A stretch of DNA of 64,000 bases from NCBI RefSeq assembly GCF_002836775.1, contig NZ_PJAQ01000009.1, positions 117,024 to 181,023 on the forward strand. The letters run 5' to 3'. The position numbers and the translations under genes were made by a program. The notes beneath the pieces are model-generated. The model made no database searches. It was not told where the DNA came from and saw only the letters and a list, made by a program, of their open reading frames with translations. The first letter of the stretch is position 1. Each line of letters opens with the position of its first letter. Positions 29,477 through 37,573 of the stretch are shown here, in pieces. The stretch comes from Colwellia sp. 12G3. GTDB lineage: Bacteria; Pseudomonadota; Gammaproteobacteria; Enterobacterales; Alteromonadaceae.

Positions 29477-30521
29477 GAAGTACCTCCTTGGTAACTGAAC
29501 TACTTAAATTACGCTGCTTGGCTAATTGTAGACGGATGCGAATATTGACAATAAATAGAGCCAGCAGATAAATACTGACAAATAACACGATAGGGTAGTG
29601 ATGAATGCTGACTCTTGGTCTAAAAGATAAAGAGTCAAACTGTTGTGGTTCAAGTTGATCAATCTCGGCATAAACAGCTAACAATTCATCGCTGTTAAGC
29701 GCTTGAAAACTCTTACCTTGCGTTACTTTGGCCATATTAGCTAATACCTCAATATCTACTTTCTCTTCGCCAACGGCCGTTGGATCGCCAATCGCTATGG
29801 TATATATCTTAATATCATGAGCAGCGGCAACTTTAGCTGCTTCGACTGGCGGAACTTTTGAAGCGGTATCATTGCCATCGGTTAAGACAATTAAAACGCG
29901 GTTTTGAGTATCAGATTGCTCAAAAACACTGATGGCTAAACCAATAGCATCACCAAAAGCGGTACTTTGACCTGCCATACCAATATCACTTTCGTTTAGT
30001 AAGGCTTGCCAGGTGGCTATATCATCAGTAAAAGGTGCTTGTAAATAAGGCGCATCACCAAAAAGTATTAATCCTAACCTGTCATGCTCGCGGTTTTTAA
30101 CAAACGTATTGAGTACATGTTTAACAGCGACCAAGCGATTAACCCGCTCAGGTTTTGCTGTGGGAATGTTTGTCGCATTAGGTAGGGTAAAATCTTCAAC
30201 TGACATAGAGCCTGATAAATCGACGGCTATCATTAAATCCCGTGCAGATTTTTCTTGGTTAATAGGCGCACCAATCATTTCAGGTTTAGCGATAGCTGTG
30301 ACGATACAAAGCCAGGAAAAAGCTACTATGAGCCGTTGAATATTATTGCGATTGAGTAACACGGCGCCACTTTGTGGCTTTTCACCCGTTACGTCAACAA
30401 GGCGAGCAAAGTAGGGCACCTTGATTGATGATTTACGTTCTTTATATGCAGGAGCAAAGAGCGTTACAAAAACGGGCGCGACTAATAAGACAAATGCCCA
30501 AGGGTAAACAAATTCAATCAT
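29469..30521 (-). CDS. BatA-like von Willebrand factor A membrane protein
   Basis: A 350-residue protein with membrane segments at about 6-25 and 62-80, a VWA domain (about 90-290) with a full MIDAS (AVDLSGSMSVED, then VLTDGNDTASKVPP) and a C-terminal membrane span (about 310-332, YPIVLFVSIYLLALFIVNI). The topology is typical of BatA/BatB pairs. It overlaps the DUF4381 gene by 4 bp and the batB-like gene by 8 bp, so the whole set is translationally coupled. The molecular function is unknown beyond a probable role with the MoxR ATPase in envelope protein assembly or stress tolerance. Confidence 0.9.
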   Translation of the reverse strand: MIEFVYPWAFVLLVAPVFVTLFAPAYKERKSSIKVPYFARLVDVTGEKPQSGAVLLNRNNIQRLIVAFSWLCIVTAIAKPEMIGAPINQEKSARDLMIAVDLSGSMSVEDFTLPNATNIPTAKPERVNRLVAVKHVLNTFVKNREHDRLGLILFGDAPYLQAPFTDDIATWQALLNESDIGMAGQSTAFGDAIGLAISVFEQSDTQNRVLIVLTDGNDTASKVPPVEAAKVAAAHDIKIYTIAIGDPTAVGEEKVDIEVLANMAKVTQGKSFQALNSDELLAVYAEIDQLEPQQFDSLSFRPRVSIHHYPIVLFVSIYLLALFIVNIRIRLQLAKQRNLSSSVTKEVLHE

Positions 30522-31135
30522 GTTTGTTCCCCTAAATCATGTTGTAAGCTTTCGTCATTGAGCTGGTGATATTGGATCCATAAAGAAATTTGTTGGTAAA
30601 GCTGTTTTACCGCGCCATTGAATTTACTATCGTTAAGATCAAGTTGAGGGATATAAGCAAGTTGCGCAAGTAAATTCGAACATGAAAAAGGTGAATAACT
30701 CAAAGAATTTTGAATCTGGCTAAATTGACTTTTTCCACAATTATTATCTAACCAAGTAACCCAAGTTTTCCCCGTTAATCCGGTGATATATTGGCGGCGT
30801 TTATTTACAGCCGTATAGCCTTTCGCGTTGCTGCCATTGTGGCAACAAACTTCATTAGCAATTAACGCTGTTTTACGTAATAAAGCGGGTAATTGTCTTA
30901 TATCGTCTTCATTGCTTAACGAGCATTGCGAAAGCCAGGCGAGCGCTTCACGGCGATAGGCATTCGCTTGGTAAGTTTTGTATGATTGATAAGCTTTCTT
31001 GATAATGAGCATTGTCAGCAAAATAAAAAGTAATTGCCAGCCAATGGTTTGCGGCCAAAAGCTGATCGTCTCGGGCGCTTTTGTTTCGACAATCGCTTCA
31101 AGTAAATAATTACCCCAAGGTTTTTCAAAACTCAT
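30518..31135 (-). CDS. DUF4381 domain membrane protein
   Basis: A 205-residue protein with one membrane span (about 27-47, TIGWQLLFILLTMLIIKKAY) and a soluble helical domain containing YRREALAWLSQCSLSNEDD and LLRKTALIANEVCC. This matches the DUF4381 proteins regularly found between DUF58 and VWA genes in MoxR clusters. The role is unknown; in VWA-MoxR clusters it is presumed to be a membrane partner. It overlaps both neighbours by 4 bp (ATGA-type junctions). Confidence 0.88.
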   Translation of the reverse strand: MSFEKPWGNYLLEAIVETKAPETISFWPQTIGWQLLFILLTMLIIKKAYQSYKTYQANAYRREALAWLSQCSLSNEDDIRQLPALLRKTALIANEVCCHNGSNAKGYTAVNKRRQYITGLTGKTWVTWLDNNCGKSQFSQIQNSLSYSPFSCSNLLAQLAYIPQLDLNDSKFNGAVKQLYQQISLWIQYHQLNDESLQHDLGEQT

Positions 31136-32193
31136 ATTTTAGCTCCACCTTTACCACCAGCTTTACTTAATACTCTGTACCCAAGCGCTTTACGCAATTG
31201 TTGTTCAACAGGGGCAATAGTATCTATTTCAATTAATGGAATGCGATATTTCTTAGCGGCTTTTACATAACTGTCTAACTGTCGAGCGATTTCAGCTTGA
31301 TAATTTTTTTGCACTTGTTTCTTTTCAGAAGAAAACTGAATTTGTTGTACGCCATCACTGACAATCATTTGTGACATTTTTGGTAAGGTCTGTTCTAAGG
31401 GATCAAAAATATGACAAGCAATAACTTCATTATGTTGTCTTAATTGCTTAATAAAATCGGTGCTTTTTTCGTTAAAACCGTGTCCATCGCCAATTAAAAT
31501 AATTAAGCCATTATGACTTGATACTTTATTTAAGGTCGCCAACATTTTGTTATAGGACTCGCTATCATCAGTTTGTTGATGGGTATTATTTTTAATCGAT
31601 GTGTCGATGGATAACTCGTGGTTTTTCTTCAACACTTCAGACAGAAGATTAACAACATGTTGTTTGCCGCGTTTGGCGGGAATTACTTTAGTTTGTTGGT
31701 CATTGTAAATAACGGCGCCAATACGGTCGCCACTATCACTTATTTGCCAAGCTATTAAGGCGGAAAGCTCCGCGGCAATCACTGATTTCATTTTATTTGA
31801 GCTACCAAAGAACATCGTCATACGTTGATCTATGGCTAGAAATACATTGCGCTCACGTTCTTCAGTGAACACTTTAATATGGGGCTTGCCCGTTCTTTGT
31901 GTAACTTTCCAATCCATTGAGCGAATATCATCGCCCGGTCGATAATGGCGTAGCTCTTCAAAATTTAATCCGCGGCCTCGAAGTTTAGAAACATTTTTAC
32001 CACTTAAAGCGCTATTTGCCGGCTGATTGGGTGTAAAGGAGAAACCTTTAGCCAAATATTTTAGTCGTCGTAATTCATTTAAGTCAGCGTAAATTGTTGA
32101 CGTGTCTTTAGATAAGTCTTTAGATAAGTCTTTAGAGAAGTCTTTAGACAAACCGCTAGTGTTATCTTTATTAGCAGGAGTGCTGGCGCTCAT
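31132..32193 (-). CDS. DUF58 domain protein
   Basis: A 353-residue soluble protein of the DUF58 family. The hallmark is GLNFEELRHYRPGDDIRSMD, followed by WKVTQRTGKPHIKVFTEERE, and a VWA-like fold follows (VFLAIDQRMTMFFGS). The family accompanies MoxR ATPases and is thought to couple them to VWA proteins. The N-terminus contains four copies of a 4-residue SKDL-type repeat from a 12-bp tandem repeat. It starts 9 bp after the moxR stop. Confidence 0.92.
   Translation of the reverse strand: MSASTPANKDNTSGLSKDFSKDLSKDLSKDTSTIYADLNELRRLKYLAKGFSFTPNQPANSALSGKNVSKLRGRGLNFEELRHYRPGDDIRSMDWKVTQRTGKPHIKVFTEERERNVFLAIDQRMTMFFGSSNKMKSVIAAELSALIAWQISDSGDRIGAVIYNDQQTKVIPAKRGKQHVVNLLSEVLKKNHELSIDTSIKNNTHQQTDDSESYNKMLATLNKVSSHNGLIILIGDGHGFNEKSTDFIKQLRQHNEVIACHIFDPLEQTLPKMSQMIVSDGVQQIQFSSEKKQVQKNYQAEIARQLDSYVKAAKKYRIPLIEIDTIAPVEQQLRKALGYRVLSKAGGKGGAKI
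32104..32151 (-). repeat. 12-bp tandem repeat in the DUF58 coding sequence
   Basis: Four tandem copies of GTCTTTAGATAA (last two with one change each), encoding an LSKD-type tetrapeptide repeat at about residues 15-30. The period is a multiple of three, so slippage would alter length without shifting frame. Confidence 0.85.
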
Positions 32194-32202
32194 TTGAACC
32201 CC

Positions 32203-33225
32203 TTAGGCAACAGCCACCTGTTTAAGTATTTCATCTATCACCGCATCCGCAGTAATACCATCAGCTAAGGCGTCATAACTGAGCACTAAACGATGACGAA
32301 GTACCGCATGGGCAACAGAGCGAACATCATCAGGGTCAACAAAGTCTTTGCCGTTTAACCATGCTTGCGCTCGGGCACATTTGTCAATAGCGATACTAGC
32401 TCTTGGACTTGAGCCAACCGTTAACCACTGCTGTAAAGGAGAGTCAGGATAGCGTTCGGGCTTTCTTGTTGCCATAACAATGGCAACAATGTAATCAATG
32501 ATAGCTTGGCTACAATGAATAGTATGAATTTCATCTCGTGCGGTAAAAATGTGTTCAGGACTGATATTTTCAACCGATTGAAGGCTTTTTTCTTCGCTAC
32601 GTACTAATTTAATTATGGCAGCTTCAGCGGCATCATCAGGATAATCAAGATTAATTTTCATGATGAATCGATCCATTTGCGCTTCAGGTAACGGGTAAGT
32701 CCCTTCTTGCTCAATGGGGTTCTGAGTCGCTAACACCATAAATAATTCAGGTAATTTGTAGGTTTTACCGGCAACGGTGATTTGTCTTTCTTCCATCGCC
32801 TCTAAAAGTGCAGCTTGTACTTTGGCGGGTGATCTATTGATTTCATCAGCAAGTAATAGGTTGTTAAAAATAGGGCCTTGCTGGAAAGTCAGTACAGGTT
32901 TGCCATTAACTTCTTGATAAACCTCAGTACCCGTAACATCAGAGGGTAATAAATCCGGGGTGAATTGCACCCGGCCTAGATCAACAGCAAGGGAGCGCGC
33001 TAAGGTTTTAATTGAGCGTGTTTTTGCTGTGCCGGGCAAACCTTCTAATAGAATATTACCATTGGTTAATAAGGCAATAAGTAGTGAGTCAACAACATGA
33101 GACTGACCAATAACCGATTGCTCAATTTGTGCTTTTAATAACTGTAACTGCGCGAGTGAATTAGACTTGTTAGCCGTGTGGTTATTCACTTGGTCACTTG
33201 TTTGCTCATTAGTTTGGTCACTCAT
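32203..33225 (-). CDS. MoxR family AAA+ ATPase
   Basis: A 340-residue AAA+ ATPase. Walker A is GLPGTAKT, Walker B LLADEINRSPAKVQAALLEAMEE, sensor 1 ATQNPIEQEGTYPLPEAQMDRF, and a C-terminal lid has VGSSPRASIAIDKCARA. MoxR proteins act as chaperone-like ATPases with VWA-domain partners, here encoded downstream. It heads the overlapping operon MoxR-DUF58-DUF4381-BatA-BatB-TPR-BatD. The first 25 residues are a low-complexity Asn/Gln-rich tail. The octaheme cytochrome gene ends 72 bp upstream on the same strand, so they may be co-transcribed. Confidence 0.94.
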   Translation of the reverse strand: MSDQTNEQTSDQVNNHTANKSNSLAQLQLLKAQIEQSVIGQSHVVDSLLIALLTNGNILLEGLPGTAKTRSIKTLARSLAVDLGRVQFTPDLLPSDVTGTEVYQEVNGKPVLTFQQGPIFNNLLLADEINRSPAKVQAALLEAMEERQITVAGKTYKLPELFMVLATQNPIEQEGTYPLPEAQMDRFIMKINLDYPDDAAEAAIIKLVRSEEKSLQSVENISPEHIFTARDEIHTIHCSQAIIDYIVAIVMATRKPERYPDSPLQQWLTVGSSPRASIAIDKCARAQAWLNGKDFVDPDDVRSVAHAVLRHRLVLSYDALADGITADAVIDEILKQVAVA

Positions 33226-33297
33226 AAAACAATCCTTTTTATTTGTACTTTATTTGTGCGTTAATTGGCTTTTACTAATCGTTAGCTAACGGCTACG

Positions 33298-35595
33298 TTA
33301 CTGATTTAGCTGTTGCCTAAGCGCTTCAATGACATTATTCGGCACTAACGGAGCAAGTTGCGTTAAGCATTGTTTTGCTAATCCACTTTTGTGGCGTACT
33401 TGCATGTCACATAACGCATATAAATGCTGTGGATTATTGCTCAGCTGAAATGCTTGATACAAGGCTTTATAAGCCGCACTAGGTTTTTCTTGCTCTAAAC
33501 TTAAACCATACACATAAAAATAATGACTGTTTTGTGGGGCAAGTTGTGTCGCAATGGCTAATGCTTGTGCTGCTTTAATTTTATCTTTAATCCTAATATA
33601 GGCGAGTCCTAAATTATAAGGAAGACTTGCATCATCAGGATTCGCTTTTGTGCCTTGCTGTAAAACTTGAATACTTTTTTGGTTGTTCCCTTGTTGATAA
33701 TACACTTGGCTTAAATTGAGGTAAGTTTGCGCGAACTGTTTTTCTATTGTTATGCCTTGTTTGAAGGCATTTATGGCTTGGTCATAGTGACCTTGATAGG
33801 CAGCAATAATTCCTCTATTAGAGTGGGAAAAACTGCGGTCATTATTAAAGCGTTGGCTTGCTATGTATTCATCAAGGGCCGGTGTTAATTGTGCTTGTTG
33901 TGGTGCTGATAAATTTTGCCACAAGCTGGTTAATGCAAAAGCAGCACTGCTTCTGACACTTAACACTTTATCGTTTAATAAAGGTGAAAGGATGCGCCAT
34001 TTTTCAGCGCTGGCCATACTTTGTGCACCCTCAATGGCGCCTAAGCGTATATTCTCATCTGGATTTTTAACCGCACGAGCAATGGCTATAATAGTATTGG
34101 TGTTGGATACACTCGCCATTTTTGTTAATGCCGAAGCCCGGATAATACCAGCGTAACTGATGGTTTGAGATAGTCGAGATAGCTCAGAAGCCACACCTTG
34201 CAGTTGCTGCTCATTCAAGGCTAAGTTCATAGCAGAGAAAACAGCGACAAAGTCCTTTTCTGTTGCAACTGTTGAATTAGGGTACCAAGCATTAACTTTA
34301 CTGGAACTCCATTGACTATCTTTATCTTCATGACAACTTAAACAGGTATCAGGTGTGCCTAATTGTTTTGCTAAGTTAGGTGTCGGAATATGGAAACCAT
34401 GATCACGCCGGGCGTCAATTTCCATATAAGTGGTTTCTGGCATATGACAATTAACACATTGTGCGCCAGTAGAGTTTTCTCGGTGTTTATGATGCTCTGT
34501 AGAGGCGTAGTTATCAGACTGATGACACTGTAAACAGAGTGTTTCTATCGGTAGTTTCAGTTCAGCAGTGTGCGGGTTATGACAATCACTACAAACAACA
34601 CCATTTTTGTACATTTTAGATTGCAGAAACGAGCCATAAACAAAGTTTTCGTTATAAACTTGTCCATCGGGGTGATAATTAGTGCTGGAAATTAAATCAA
34701 GTAGGTATCGCTCTCCAAAAGCATTGCCATCTACATGATTCTTATTACTAATTTGAGTGCGTCTACTATGACATTGAGCACATACTAATACTTGTTGGCT
34801 ATGATCAATAGCTTGTGGCGTTAAGGTTTTATTATTGTCGCTTGCTTGCCATGTTTGAACCGATTTTGACAAATCTCTGCTAAACCCTTTGTCATACAAT
34901 GCAATGGCATCACCTGTTGTGCCAACCACTTGTTTAGATTGTGCTTTTGCGGGTTGGTTAGCCCAACTTAAATGCTCACTAGCAGCACCATGACAACTTT
35001 CACAAGCAACATTAATCTCGCTAAAAGTTGTGTTGTAGGTATTCGTTTTAACGTCAAAGTTCTTATCCACATTGGTTGAATGACAATCTGCACACATGTA
35101 ATTCCAGTTTTGACCCGTATTAGTCCAAAAGAATTCTTGATGCTTTTTAGTCATATCAGGGTAGAGATTAAACCAGCGTTGTCCGCCTTGTTCTTTTGCA
35201 CGTGAATCCCAAGCAAAGGGGATAAGTTGCACCCGACCATCTTCAAATTCAACCATGTATTGTTGCAGTGGTTTATAACCAAAAGTATATTTAATTTGAT
35301 AGTCGTGAAACTGTCCATCCTCACCTTGGATATTGACCCAAAATTGTTGCCCTTTTTTAAAAAAGGAACTTTTATTAACGATACTTTTAACTCCGGCAAC
35401 TAAGGTGGCGTTATTAAAATCACCTAAGACACTTTTGCTATCAGCATGTTTCATTGACAACTCATGGTGGGAGCCCTGCCAATCTTGATAAGCTTTTTCA
35501 TGACAGCCAATACAGGCTTTAGAACCAACAAACTCTATAGCTTCACTGCCATAAGAGAGTACCAATAAACTGAAAGTAAGAAGTAGAGTTTTAAT
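33298..35595 (-). CDS. Octaheme c-type cytochrome with HEAT-like and TPR repeats
   Basis: A periplasmic multiheme cytochrome with eight CXXCH sites: CIGCH, CADCH, CESCH, CAQCH, CSDCH, CLQCH, CVNCH and CLSCH, all in the first 400 residues. CIGCHEKAYQDWQGSHHELS resembles cytochrome c554-like domains. A HEAT-like helical segment (about 440-560) and four or five TPRs (about 590-755) follow. A TTG at 35565 would leave too short a signal peptide. In the same frame, ATT at 35595 gives KTLLLTFSLLVLSYGSEA, a good signal peptide with an SEA cleavage site, and AGG lies 8 nt upstream. The next upstream stop is at 35607-35605, leaving no ATG, GTG or TTG. The redox partner is unknown. Confidence 0.85.
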   Translation of the reverse strand: MKTLLLTFSLLVLSYGSEAIEFVGSKACIGCHEKAYQDWQGSHHELSMKHADSKSVLGDFNNATLVAGVKSIVNKSSFFKKGQQFWVNIQGEDGQFHDYQIKYTFGYKPLQQYMVEFEDGRVQLIPFAWDSRAKEQGGQRWFNLYPDMTKKHQEFFWTNTGQNWNYMCADCHSTNVDKNFDVKTNTYNTTFSEINVACESCHGAASEHLSWANQPAKAQSKQVVGTTGDAIALYDKGFSRDLSKSVQTWQASDNNKTLTPQAIDHSQQVLVCAQCHSRRTQISNKNHVDGNAFGERYLLDLISSTNYHPDGQVYNENFVYGSFLQSKMYKNGVVCSDCHNPHTAELKLPIETLCLQCHQSDNYASTEHHKHRENSTGAQCVNCHMPETTYMEIDARRDHGFHIPTPNLAKQLGTPDTCLSCHEDKDSQWSSSKVNAWYPNSTVATEKDFVAVFSAMNLALNEQQLQGVASELSRLSQTISYAGIIRASALTKMASVSNTNTIIAIARAVKNPDENIRLGAIEGAQSMASAEKWRILSPLLNDKVLSVRSSAAFALTSLWQNLSAPQQAQLTPALDEYIASQRFNNDRSFSHSNRGIIAAYQGHYDQAINAFKQGITIEKQFAQTYLNLSQVYYQQGNNQKSIQVLQQGTKANPDDASLPYNLGLAYIRIKDKIKAAQALAIATQLAPQNSHYFYVYGLSLEQEKPSAAYKALYQAFQLSNNPQHLYALCDMQVRHKSGLAKQCLTQLAPLVPNNVIEALRQQLNQ

Positions 35596-35659
35596 ATTAT
35601 TTACCTAAATTAAATTGCTTTTTAATAAACGAAGTTAACTACTTGAGATAATACCAATA

Positions 35660-35691
35660 AAAAAAGCCCGAAACAAAATTGTTCGGGCTAT
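35660..35691 (-). terminator. Rho-independent terminator of the first sulfatase gene
   Basis: AGCCCGAA (35665-35672) pairs with TTCGGGCT (35682-35689); on the minus strand the stem is followed by a T run (A run at 35659-35664 on the plus strand). It separates this gene from the cytochrome. Confidence 0.85.
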
Positions 35692-35719
35692 TAAGTTCAT
35701 TAACTTGTAAATCGTTCAG

Positions 35720-37258
35720 TTATTTACCTTCAGATTTTTTTAAGAAAGTATCATATACCGCTTCAACTGACCAAGATCCAGTAGGTTGGCTAGGTGGATA
35801 TTCTTTAAAAGTAGCTAAAAACTTAGCTGTTTCGGATAAACCTAAATAGATATATGGTGCTTTATCAATCATCCAATCGTAATAAGAGTTAGAATTTTCT
35901 TCCGCTTTACTCCATGGGTCACGACGTAAGTTAAGGATTTTAGGCATTCTTAACATAGTGAAAGGTTCAGTCCACAGTGCCATGGTTTTACCACGGTTTT
36001 CAGCATAGACCATTTTCCAATCACCAACACGAATGGCAACAGGGAAACCTTCATCATTTAAATAATGATAAATATTGCGTGGGCTTTTTTCTGTTTTACC
36101 GGTTAAATGAGGTAACATGTTATAACCATCAAGATGGATTTTTGATTGCTTATTACCGAAACGACGTTCGCCTTTTAGCATATCTTGTTTTAGTTTGGTA
36201 TCACCTGCAACCGCAGCTAAAGTTGGCATCCAATCTAAATGCGCCATCATCTCATTTGAAACTTCACCAGCTTTGATTTTACCAGGCCAGCGCACCATCA
36301 TAGGAACACGGTAAGCACCTTCTTTTTCACTGTTCTTCTCGCCATTAAACGGAGTAACACCCGCATCAGGCCAAGTATTGTAATGTACGCCGTTATCGGT
36401 CGAGTACATAACGATGGTATTGTCAGTAATTTTCAATTTATCCAGTTGGTCTAACATTTTACCAACATGGTTATCATGAGCTACCATAACATCGTTATAG
36501 AACCCTTGACCGGAAAGACCAACATGTTTCGGGTTAATGTGAGTTCTAAAGTGCATACCTGCGGTATTTACCCAAACAAAGAAGGGTTTTTTAGCCTTTA
36601 CTGCTTTATCAACAAACTTCATTGCTGCGGCGACAAACTCGTCATCAGCCGTTTCCATGCGTTTTTTGGTTAAAGGGCCAGTATCTTCAATTTTACCATC
36701 GGCATAAGAATGAATCACACCACGTGGTCCGAATTGTTTCTTAAACGCCGGATCTTTAGGATAATCTGGATCTTCTGGTTCTTCCTCTGCATTTAAATGA
36801 TAAAGGTTACCAAAAAATTCATCAAAACCATGATTAGTCGGTAAATGTTCATCTTTATCGCCTAAGTGGTTTTTACCAAACTGACCTGTGGTGTAACCTT
36901 TAGTTTTTAGCATTTCAGCTATGGTGATATCTCTTTCTTGAATACCTTCTTTAGCGCCAGGTAAGCCAACTTTTGTCATACCGGTACGTAAACCGGATTG
37001 TCCAGTGATAAATGTTGAACGACCCGCTGTACAACTTTGATCAGCATAATAATCGGTAAACATCATGCCTTCTTTCGCTATACGGTCGATGTTAGGTGTT
37101 TTAAAACCCATTATACCGTGGCTATAGGCACTGATATTTGTACGTCCTATATCATCGCCCCAGAAAAATAAAATATTGGGTTTTTCGGCTGCTGTTGCCG
37201 ACGCTGTAGCGATTAAGCTAGCACCCATCATCAACATTTTTAATTTATTTGTAATCAT
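35720..37258 (-). CDS. Arylsulfatase family protein (paralogue 1)
   Basis: A 512-residue secreted sulfatase. The signal peptide covers about 1-24 (MLMMGASLIATASATAAE). The metal-binding Asp pair is WGDDIG (D35, D36). The catalytic Cys76 in SCTAGRSTF fits the C-x-P/A-x-R motif that is converted to formylglycine. KNHLGDKDEHLPTNHGFDEF and STDNGVHYNTWPDAG give further active-site residues. It closely resembles the sulfatase encoded upstream on the same strand, so they arose by duplication. Marine members cleave sulfate esters, often of algal polysaccharide, but no glycan-utilisation genes are adjacent. No maturation enzyme gene is in the window. Confidence 0.92.
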   Translation of the reverse strand: MITNKLKMLMMGASLIATASATAAEKPNILFFWGDDIGRTNISAYSHGIMGFKTPNIDRIAKEGMMFTDYYADQSCTAGRSTFITGQSGLRTGMTKVGLPGAKEGIQERDITIAEMLKTKGYTTGQFGKNHLGDKDEHLPTNHGFDEFFGNLYHLNAEEEPEDPDYPKDPAFKKQFGPRGVIHSYADGKIEDTGPLTKKRMETADDEFVAAAMKFVDKAVKAKKPFFVWVNTAGMHFRTHINPKHVGLSGQGFYNDVMVAHDNHVGKMLDQLDKLKITDNTIVMYSTDNGVHYNTWPDAGVTPFNGEKNSEKEGAYRVPMMVRWPGKIKAGEVSNEMMAHLDWMPTLAAVAGDTKLKQDMLKGERRFGNKQSKIHLDGYNMLPHLTGKTEKSPRNIYHYLNDEGFPVAIRVGDWKMVYAENRGKTMALWTEPFTMLRMPKILNLRRDPWSKAEENSNSYYDWMIDKAPYIYLGLSETAKFLATFKEYPPSQPTGSWSVEAVYDTFLKKSEGK

Positions 37259-37310
37259 TTAGGTTATCCTTTTATCACTAAAGAAACATTTAATTTTTAT
37301 CTGCAAAAAT

Positions 37311-37349
37311 GCAACACCCCATCAATATTCTTAATTGATGGTGTGTTGC
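37311..37349 (-). terminator. Terminator-like hairpin in the leader of sulfatase 1
   Basis: GCAACACCCCATCAAT (37311-37326) pairs with ATTGATGGTGTGTTGC (37334-37349) with one mismatch. On the minus strand it is followed by ATTTTT. It lies about 50 bp upstream of the sulfatase 1 start and far beyond the sulfatase 2 terminator, so it could attenuate sulfatase 1 transcription. Confidence 0.65.
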
Positions 37350-37410
37350 ACTTTAAATATGGAGTTATTTCATCGTAAATGCAATAACTTAACTGTAACT
37401 TATAGGTATA

Positions 37411-37456
<46 letters not shown>

Positions 37457-37511
37457 TTGTGCTTATGATGTATTGCAGTTTTATTAAAATTACAAATCAA
37501 TTTATCGCTAT

Positions 37512-37540
37512 AAAAAAGCCCAACAATTGTTGGGCTTTTA
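37512..37540 (-). terminator. Rho-independent terminator of sulfatase 2
   Basis: AAAAGCCCAACAATTGTTGG followed by GCTTTT is a perfect palindrome; on the minus strand it is followed by a T run. It lies just after the second sulfatase. Confidence 0.85.
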
Positions 37541-37573
37541 ACATTTATAAATAAAATCTTAATTGAATAATAA

